Positions 57,414-64,000 of a DNA stretch of 64,000 nucleotides are shown here, piece after piece; position 1 is the stretch's first letter; each line of letters opens with the position of its first letter. The stretch is from Cypionkella sp. (GTDB lineage: Bacteria > Pseudomonadota > Alphaproteobacteria > Rhodobacterales > Rhodobacteraceae): positions 1 to 64,000 of the forward strand of contig NZ_JAQGKQ010000050.1 of the NCBI RefSeq assembly GCF_028290025.1. Reading direction: 5' to 3'. Position numbers and translations under genes: made by a program. The notes beneath the pieces were generated by a model. It searched no databases. It was not told the origin of the DNA and was given only the letters and a program-made list of their open reading frames with translations.

Positions 57414-58727
57414 ATGGCCGGAATTCCGCACGACCACTACGAACCAAAGCCGGGCTTTCAGACCTGGCTGCACAAGCGTCTGCCGATCGTGGCGATTGGC
57501 TATGATGTGTTGATGCTCCCGACGCCGAAAAACCTCAACTGGATGTGGATTTGGGGCATCGTGCTTGCTTTCTGTCTGGGCTTGCAGATTGTCACCGGCA
57601 TTGTGCTCGCAATGCACTACACGCCGCATGTCGATCTGGCTTTCCGCTCGGTTGAGCACATTATGCGCGATGTGAACGGCGGCTATATGCTGCGCTACAT
57701 TCATGCCAACGGTGCGTCGCTGTTCTTTTTTGCAGTTTACCTCCACATCTTCCGCGGCCTTTACTACGGCAGCTACAAAGCTCCACGTGAGGTGACGTGG
57801 ATCATCGGGATGTTGATCTACCTCGCGATGATGGCGACTGGTTTTATGGGCTACGTTTTGCCTTGGGGCCAGATGTCGTTCTGGGGTGCTACGGTAATCA
57901 CCGGCTTGTTCGGTGCTATCCCCGGCATCGGCCCAACCATCCAATAATGGCTGCTGGGCGGCCCTTCGGTGGATAACGCCACGTTGAACCGCTTCTTCAG
58001 CTTGCATTATCTGCTGCCCTTCGTGATCGCGGCATTGGTGGCGTTGCACATCTGGTCGTTCCACAACACCGGCAACAACAACCCGACGGGAGTTGAAGTC
58101 CGTCGCGGCTCGAAAGAAGAAGCTGAAAAAGATACCGTGCCGTTCTGGCCTTATTACGTGATCAAAGATTTGTTTGCGCTGGGCGTCGTGCTGGTGATCT
58201 TCTTCGCAGTCGTCAGCTTTATGCCAAACTACCTTGGCGACCCCGTCAACTACGTTCAAGCCAACCCGCTTTCGACCCCGGCGCATATCGTGCCTGAATG
58301 GTATTTCTTGCCGTTCTACGCGATCCTGCGCGCCTTCACCGCCGATGTTTGGCTGGTGCAACTGGTTGAGTTCGTTACCTTCGGCATCGTTGACGCCAAA
58401 TTCTTCGGCGTCGTAGCGATGTTCGGCGCGATTGCCGTGCTGGCTATGGTGCCGTGGCTGGATACGTCGTCGGTGCGTTCGGGCAAATACCGCCCGAAGT
58501 TCAAGGCGTGGTTCGGGTTGCTGGTGATAGACTTCGTGGTGCTGATGTGGGCGGGCGCGCAGGTGCCAAACGAACTGATCGCTTGGATCTCACTGATCGC
58601 CTCGGCCTACTGGTTTGCCTACTTCCTCGTGATTTTGCCGCTGTTGGGGGTGCTTGAAAAACCCCTGCCACAACCGGCAACGATCGAAGATGACTTCAAG
58701 TCGCACTACGCCAATCCGGCTGAGTGA
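57414..58727 (+). pseudogene. petB: Cytochrome b of bc1 complex, interrupted by in-frame TAA at 57945-57947 (or sequence error)
   Basis: ORFs 57414..57947 (ending GIGPTIQ*) and 57969..58727 are in the same frame; homologous continuity across [25 protein letters not shown]. Confidence 0.93.
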
Positions 58728-58746
58728 GAGAAAGGAACTGACTGAG

Positions 58747-59562
58747 ATGTTTCGAAAAATCACAATCAGCGCTGTCTCTGCATTGGCTTTGACGACTGGG
58801 GCTCTGACGACTGGCGCTTTGATGACGGGTGCTGCCTTCGCCGCTGAAGGTGGCCATGTTGAAGACGTGGCATTCAGCTTTGAAGGCCCGTTTGGCAGCT
58901 TCGATGAGCACCAGCTACAACGTGGGCTTCAGGTGTTTACCGAGGTTTGCTCTGCCTGCCATGGTCTGAATTTCGTGCCGATCCGCACGCTGTCGGATGA
59001 GGGTGGCCCGCATCTGCCAGAAGACCAAGTGCGCGCCTATGCGGCGGCCTTCACGGTGACCGATAAGGAAACTGGTGAAGATCGTCCCGGCCTGCCAGTT
59101 GACCTTTTCCCGGCCAACACCGGCGCAGGAGCACCCGATCTTTCGCTGATGGCGAAAGCGCGGGCGGGTTTCCACGGCCCTTATGGCTTGGGTATGAACC
59201 AGCTGTTCAAAGGGATGGGCGGGCCGGAATACATCGTCGCAATTTTGCACGGTTATACCGGCGAAACCAAAGAGGAAGCGGGCACGACATTTTACGAAAA
59301 CCACGCGTTCTCAACCGGTTGGATTGCAATGCCGCCGCCGATGGAAGACGGTCAGGTCACCTTCGCTGATGGTGCGCCAAATGACGTGAAGCACATGGCT
59401 GAAGATGTTGCGGCATTCTTGATGTGGACGGCTGAGCCAAAGTTGAACGCCCGTAAGGACACTGGCTTTAAGGCTGTGCTGTTTTTGATCGTGCTGACTT
59501 CGCTGTTGTATCTGACTAACAAGCGGCTGTGGTCGGGCGTCAAAGGCAAGAAAGCGCACTGA
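58747..59562 (+). CDS. petC: Cytochrome c1
   Basis: [23 protein letters not shown] (CxxCH); C-terminal TM anchor [22 protein letters not shown]. Confidence 0.96.
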   Translation: MFRKITISAVSALALTTGALTTGALMTGAAFAAEGGHVEDVAFSFEGPFGSFDEHQLQRGLQVFTEVCSACHGLNFVPIRTLSDEGGPHLPEDQVRAYAAAFTVTDKETGEDRPGLPVDLFPANTGAGAPDLSLMAKARAGFHGPYGLGMNQLFKGMGGPEYIVAILHGYTGETKEEAGTTFYENHAFSTGWIAMPPPMEDGQVTFADGAPNDVKHMAEDVAAFLMWTAEPKLNARKDTGFKAVLFLIVLTSLLYLTNKRLWSGVKGKKAH

Positions 59563-59597
59563 TTTCCGCGCCGGCTTTTGGAAAACACGCGTAAAAG

Positions 59598-59624
59598 AAA
59601 CCCCGCCTCGCGCGGGGTTTTTTC
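59598..59624 (+). terminator. Intrinsic terminator of pet operon
   Basis: AAACCCCGC-CTC-GCGCGGGGTTTTTT. Confidence 0.88.
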
Positions 59625-59628
59625 ATGG

Positions 59629-60321
59629 CTAACCAAGGTAGTCGTGCAGAGCGGGCGGCGGGTCGGCAAACAACTCTGCCGTAGCCACCGGGGCTTGCGC
59701 CACCCCGTCCGCGACCAGCACCGTTTTATCCGCGAAGTGCTTGGCATCGTTCGGGTCATGCGTGACCATAAGCACCGCTGCCCCGGTGGCAGTCGCCACT
59801 TCATCCAGCAGTTCTAGCATTTCCGCTTTTAGCGCCGGACCAAGCGCCGCGAAGGGTTCATCCAATAGCAGCACAGGTCGCGCCCGGAGCAGTGCCCGCG
59901 CCAATGCCGCCCTGCCCTGCTGACCGCCCGAAAGCTGCCCCGGTTTGCGCGCCTGCATTCCGGCAAGGCCAACACGTAGCAAGGCCGTCTCTATTTGTGT
60001 CGTCTGAGCTTGGGTCAGTCGCAACGTCGGTGACAGGCCGAGTCCAAGATTTTGCGCCAGTGTTAGGTGCGGGAACAGGTTTTGATCCTGAAACAGAATA
60101 GTCAAAGGCCGATCTCCCGGCGCAACTTCGGCCAAATCAGCGCCCTGCCACAGGATGCTGCCCGCTGCGGGGGCAAAAAACCCTGCCAGCGCCATCAGCA
60201 ATGTTGACTTGCCCGCACCGGATGGCCCGATCAGAGCCACCCGCTCGCCCGCTTGCACTTTCCAGTCGGCGGTCAGGCGAAACTCATCTTGTGTCAGAAC
60301 CAGATTTTCAAGCGTCAGCAT
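59629..60321 (-). CDS. thiQ: Thiamine ABC transporter ATP-binding protein
   Basis: ALIGPSGAGKSTLLMALAGFFAP...LSGGQQGRAALARALLRARPVLLLDEPF; gene order and TPP riboswitch. Confidence 0.94.
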   Translation of the reverse strand: MLTLENLVLTQDEFRLTADWKVQAGERVALIGPSGAGKSTLLMALAGFFAPAAGSILWQGADLAEVAPGDRPLTILFQDQNLFPHLTLAQNLGLGLSPTLRLTQAQTTQIETALLRVGLAGMQARKPGQLSGGQQGRAALARALLRARPVLLLDEPFAALGPALKAEMLELLDEVATATGAAVLMVTHDPNDAKHFADKTVLVADGVAQAPVATAELFADPPPALHDYLG

Positions 60322-61852
60322 AGTGGCTTCCCAGTCGGTCAAAGGCCCAGAACAACACGAAGCTAAGCGCCACGAGTATCAGCGCGGCGGCAGCAGCTTG
60401 CTGCAACCGATACGCCCCGATCAAATGCTGCACGAACAGCGGCAAGGTCGCGCCGCCATCGCCTGCAAACAGCGCAATCACCCCAAGATCGCCCATCGAC
60501 AGTGCCGCAGCTAAGCCCGCGCCGTAACCCAACGGACGCGCCAGCCGTGGCAAGGTGACGAACCGCAGTATGGTTCGACGTGGCAAGCCAAGGGATTCGG
60601 TGAGGCGACCGTAATCGGCCTGCAACTGCCGCGCCTCGGGCAGCAGCAGGCGGAACAGGTAGGGGAGCGTTAGCGTGGCGTTAACGAGAATTGTTATGGC
60701 AAGCGCCAGATTTTCGGGGGCGATAAACGGGCGCACCAGAAGGAAAAGACCGGTTCCAAGCACCAATGAACTCGCCGCAAGCGGTAGCATCGCGGCCAAT
60801 TCTATCATCCGGCTTTTGCTATGCGCCGCGCCATTGGCCAAAATTAGCGCAGCACTGGTCGCCAGCACCGCCGACACTATTGCGACCGATACCGAGCGTA
60901 ACGCTGCAGGCCAAAGCCCGTTCGGCAGGGTTGTGAGACCGGGCAAACCCTTGATAACTACCGCCAGCAAAGGCGCAAACAGGAACACCGCGGCGACAAT
61001 GACGGCGATAATATCCAAAGCCCGCCGCCAGCCATTTGGTGCGCTGATCTGCAAATGCCTGCTTAGCCCCGCGCCAAAGCCTTGCGGTAAAGTCAGTCGC
61101 GCCGCAGCCAAAGTGATCGCAGCACACAGCGCAAACTGCACCGCCGCGAGCAGTGCCGCGCGACCCAGATCGAACTCAAACCGCAACGATTGGTAGATCG
61201 CAAGCTCTAGCGTGCTGGCCTTCGGACCACCGCCCAGCATCAAAGCGATGGCGAAACTCGCGAGGCAAATGAGAAGGATCACCGCGAAAATCCCCGGCAG
61301 TCGGGCGCGCAACATCGGCGCTTCGAGATGGCGAAACTGTGCGCTCGGCGGCAGGCCCAGCGATTGCGCCAGCCGGAACCGCTCCGCGGGGATCGCCTGC
61401 CAGCCGTGTAGCAGCATTCGCGTCGCCAGCGGCAGGTTGAAGAAAACATTCGCGAGCACAATGCCGTGGAGGCCAAAGATTGAAACCTCGGGTAGCCCAA
61501 ACCATGCCAGCCCGGTATTGATCGGCCCGCCCCGGCCAAACACCGTCAGCAAGCCCATCACCGCCACCACGACAGGGAGCACAAACGGCGCGGCGAGCAG
61601 GCTGATCAGCGCACCGCGCAAAGGGAAGCGACGACGGAACAGCGCCCGCGCCACCGGGATCGCCAACAGGCTGGACACTGCCGCAGAGAGGCTGGCTTGC
61701 AGCAAGGTAAAGCGCAGGGCTTGCAGATCGGCGGGGGCCAAAGCGAAGCTGTCCGCGCGTGCGGCTACCATCGCAGCACTGCCTAAAACCAGCGCGGCGA
61801 TGGCTATGCTCAGCCCGAGGGCTGGCGTTACTTTGACAGCGCTGCTTGCCAT
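60308..61852 (-). CDS. thiP: Thiamine ABC transporter permease
   Basis: 514-aa double BPD permease between thiB and thiQ. Confidence 0.94.
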   Translation of the reverse strand: MASSAVKVTPALGLSIAIAALVLGSAAMVAARADSFALAPADLQALRFTLLQASLSAAVSSLLAIPVARALFRRRFPLRGALISLLAAPFVLPVVVAVMGLLTVFGRGGPINTGLAWFGLPEVSIFGLHGIVLANVFFNLPLATRMLLHGWQAIPAERFRLAQSLGLPPSAQFRHLEAPMLRARLPGIFAVILLICLASFAIALMLGGGPKASTLELAIYQSLRFEFDLGRAALLAAVQFALCAAITLAAARLTLPQGFGAGLSRHLQISAPNGWRRALDIIAVIVAAVFLFAPLLAVVIKGLPGLTTLPNGLWPAALRSVSVAIVSAVLATSAALILANGAAHSKSRMIELAAMLPLAASSLVLGTGLFLLVRPFIAPENLALAITILVNATLTLPYLFRLLLPEARQLQADYGRLTESLGLPRRTILRFVTLPRLARPLGYGAGLAAALSMGDLGVIALFAGDGGATLPLFVQHLIGAYRLQQAAAAALILVALSFVLFWAFDRLGSHYADA

Positions 61853-62811
61853 TCCGCAATCGCAGGTGCTCGGGCGGCTTCGGCATCGGCAGCCGTCATA
61901 AGCAGCGATTTCGCCGGTTGAATGAGGGTTTCAAACCCCTTCGGCAAACCTTCCGCCGGGGTCTTCGCCGGATACATCCAGTTTGTCGTGATCAGCGTCG
62001 ATTGCGCGGCATCCGCTGTGAGGTACGCGAGGAACGCATCCGCCAGCGCGGGTTGCTTTGAAGTCGCCAGCTTGCCCGCCACTTCGACCTGCATGTAATG
62101 ACCCTCGGTGAAGCTCGCCGCGGCCTTGGTGTCATCACTTTCGGCGATGAGATGGTAGGCGGGCGAGGTGGTGTAGGACAGCACCATATCGGCCTGCCCC
62201 TCGGTGAACATGCCGTAAGCTTCCGACCAGCCGGGGGTGACGGTGATGATGTTATCCGCGAGATCGGCCCAGATTTGCGGGGCTTTGTCGCCGTAAGCGG
62301 CCTTCACCCACAAAACCAGCCCGAGTCCGGGGGTGGAGGAGCGCGGGTCTTCGATCACGACTTTCAGGTTGGAAGCCGCCAGTTCCTCGAATGAGGTCGG
62401 CGGTGTGGTGACTTTGGTTTTATCGTAGACGAAGGCGAAGTAGCCCCAGTCGAAGGGGATGAAGTTCGGGTCTTCGAACGGCACCGGCAGGGTGTTGGCC
62501 TGGGCGGTTACGGGGGCGAACAGGCCGGTTGCGGTGGCGTCGGCGGTGAGGTTGGTGTCGAGGCCGACGACGAGATCGGCTTTACTGTCGGCACCCTCTA
62601 GTTTGACGCGGGCTAAAAGAGCCGCGCCGTCGCCTGCGGTGATGAATTTCACGTCGCAGCCGCAGGTGGCCTCGAAACCCTTCTCGATTGCGGGGCCGGG
62701 GCCCCACTCGGAGGTGAAGCTGTCGTAGGTCAGCACGGTTAAAACGGGCGTGTCAGCCAGTGCGGGCGAGGCGAAAATAGCGAGGCCCGCAGCGAGGAGT
62801 TTGGTGGTCAT
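61828..62811 (-). CDS. thiB: Thiamine ABC transporter substrate-binding protein
   Basis: Signal peptide; TPVLTVLTYDSFTSEWGPGPAIEKGFEATCGCDVKFI. Confidence 0.95.
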   Translation of the reverse strand: MTTKLLAAGLAIFASPALADTPVLTVLTYDSFTSEWGPGPAIEKGFEATCGCDVKFITAGDGAALLARVKLEGADSKADLVVGLDTNLTADATATGLFAPVTAQANTLPVPFEDPNFIPFDWGYFAFVYDKTKVTTPPTSFEELAASNLKVVIEDPRSSTPGLGLVLWVKAAYGDKAPQIWADLADNIITVTPGWSEAYGMFTEGQADMVLSYTTSPAYHLIAESDDTKAAASFTEGHYMQVEVAGKLATSKQPALADAFLAYLTADAAQSTLITTNWMYPAKTPAEGLPKGFETLIQPAKSLLMTAADAEAARAPAIAEWQAALSK

Positions 62812-62862
62812 CTTTCTCTCCAACGTTGCGACGGAAACGGTCGGGGATGGAGAAATCCATGC

Positions 62863-62965
62863 ACCTTCCCTCCGCCGGTATGATCCGGTTCAGGTTCGAC
62901 GGGTTCGCTTTCGCATCTCAGCCTTCGGCTCGTTTTTGGTGAAACGACCGACGGCTCCCCGAGGT
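62863..62965 (-). promoter_or_regulatory. TPP riboswitch (THI element)
   Basis: Minus strand ACCTCGGGGAGCCG...GGCTGAGATG...ACCTGAACCGGATCATACCGGCGGAGGGAAGG, upstream of thiB. Confidence 0.95.
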
Positions 62966-63079
62966 ATGGCGAAGCATACGGAAATGGATTGTAGGCGCAA
63001 GGGGGAGTTTGATTTTTGGGTGTGTCCACGTGTGGCGGGACTTTGGTTTTAATGATTTCAATGGGTTAAGAGGGGGTGG

Positions 63080-63094
63080 TTAATAATTTTTTAA
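63080..63094. promoter_or_regulatory. CtrA-like box TTAA-N7-TTAA
   Basis: TTAATAATTTTTTAA exact match to the full CtrA consensus. Confidence 0.5.
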
Positions 63095-63170
63095 GGTTTG
63101 CCGCAGATTGAGGGCGCTTGCCTTGCGTTGTGTGCGCGACCCTTTACGGCTTGCGAAACCTCCGGCGCGG

Positions 63171-63185
63171 TTAACCTTGGCTTAA
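63171..63185. promoter_or_regulatory. CtrA-like box TTAA-N7-TTAA
   Basis: TTAACCTTGGCTTAA exact match. Confidence 0.5.
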
Positions 63186-63388
63186 CTTTCGGATGCGAGA
63201 ACGAGTTAAGCAAGTTGGATCATATGCCGATATGGTCGGCCGGATTTACAGTTTGTCTTACGGTCACAATCTTAATGTTCTGCGCGGGTTGATTAGTAGG
63301 GCAGCACTTAGCCAAGCCGAAGTCTGCGTTTGCGGTCCTTGTTGAATGCCGTCTGACGGCATATCATTAAACGAAACAGGATAATAAA

Positions 63389-64000
63389 ATGAGCAGTTCA
63401 TCTTTTCGGATCGCCTTTGAGGGCGTGCCGTTTGAAAACGGTGAAATTGCTGTGAGCGATCTCGCGCCAGCTTTGCTTGCGCTGGGTGAGGTGGTCCAAG
63501 CTGCAAACAAGGCACTGAATGGCAGTCGTGCTGAAGCACGGCTCAAACTTCGGGCCACGAACGTGGGCAGCTTTGAGGCATTGCTAAGTGTCGATTTGTC
63601 GATGCTGGATGCGATCAAGGATATGTTAGATGCGGTCGTCGACAACCCGGAACGCGTAGTTGCAGCGACTGATCTTCTTGAACTACTTTTGAAGGCGGGC
63701 ACTGTCGTTGGTGGCACAGTGTTCGGCTTGTTCCATGCGGTGAAATTTCTCCAAGGCAAGAAGCCTGAAAAAGTTGAAAATCGCAGTGATGGCTTCACTG
63801 AAATAACCGTGAACCATACCACAATCATAGTGGATCGGCGCACTGTGACGCTGTTGGAAGATTTTCAAACGCGTGAGGCTTTGGAAAAATTCAGCGAGAA
63901 AGCTTTAAGCATCGAGGGCATTGAGGCACTCCGCCTCGGTGACAATGGCGTTGAAGCGAGCCTTGTTCTGACCCCTCGTGATCGTCTTTCGTTTCAGGTT
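63389..64000 (+). CDS. Hypothetical protein, truncated by the window end
   Basis: Open frame from ATG 63389 with no stop to 64000: MSSSSFRIAFEGVPFENGEIAVSDLAPALLALGEVVQAANKALNGSRAEARLKLRATNVGSFEALLSVDLSMLDAIKDML... Confidence 0.75.
   Translation, partial: MSSSSFRIAFEGVPFENGEIAVSDLAPALLALGEVVQAANKALNGSRAEARLKLRATNVGSFEALLSVDLSMLDAIKDMLDAVVDNPERVVAATDLLELLLKAGTVVGGTVFGLFHAVKFLQGKKPEKVENRSDGFTEITVNHTTIIVDRRTVTLLEDFQTREALEKFSEKALSIEGIEALRLGDNGVEASLVLTPRDRLSFQV

Noticed and set aside
57414-58727. Natural split of cytochrome b into b6/subunit IV-like halves
   Set aside because: The break lies before helix D and separates the heme ligand pairs, unlike the b6f split, and there is no start codon/RBS arrangement for an independent second gene beyond an incidental frame opening
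63098-63292. 64-aa plus-strand ORF with hydrophobic C-terminus
   Set aside because: Spans the second CtrA-like box, no clear RBS or homology; more likely intergenic
1-64000. CRISPR arrays, prophage, rRNA operons
   Set aside because: No regularly spaced direct repeats, phage structural genes or rRNA sequence seen

Overview
64 kb of a high-GC alphaproteobacterial chromosome, Rhodobacteraceae-like by gene content and protein similarity recalled from memory (no searches run). Most of it is ordinary chromosome. Main blocks: a truncated IS3-type element fused in frame to a kdsB 5' fragment (1-469) next to an AT-richer AlgX/AlgJ-like gene; an RND efflux pair; an ECF41 sigma factor with a frameshifted CMD-family partner and a matching ECF41-type promoter; a large iron/siderophore locus (TonB-ExbD-ExbB, AraC regulator, TonB-dependent receptor, exporter-fold ABC protein coupled to a DUF2218/siderophore-interacting protein, FhuC/D/B-type importer); cysD-cysNC; lipid, riboflavin and peptidase genes; a small capsule/sugar-transferase cluster; a Liv-type ABC transporter locus with an FAD oxidoreductase, DUF3830, TIGR04076 and an aldo/keto reductase around a palindromic operator; dinB; tRNA-Val and rpmJ; the petABC (bc1) operon, in which cytochrome b has an in-frame TAA; thiBPQ behind a TPP riboswitch; and a truncated unknown ORF at the right edge. 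The observations most worth following up are the petB stop, a shared bipartite promoter-like motif (TTAACCCATTGA-N22/23-CCACACGTGGAC) upstream of dinB and thiBPQ, the uncharacterised Liv/DUF3830 locus, the exporter-fold ABC/SIP pair, the ECF41 promoter plus frameshift, and three exact TTAA-N7-TTAA (CtrA-like) sites.
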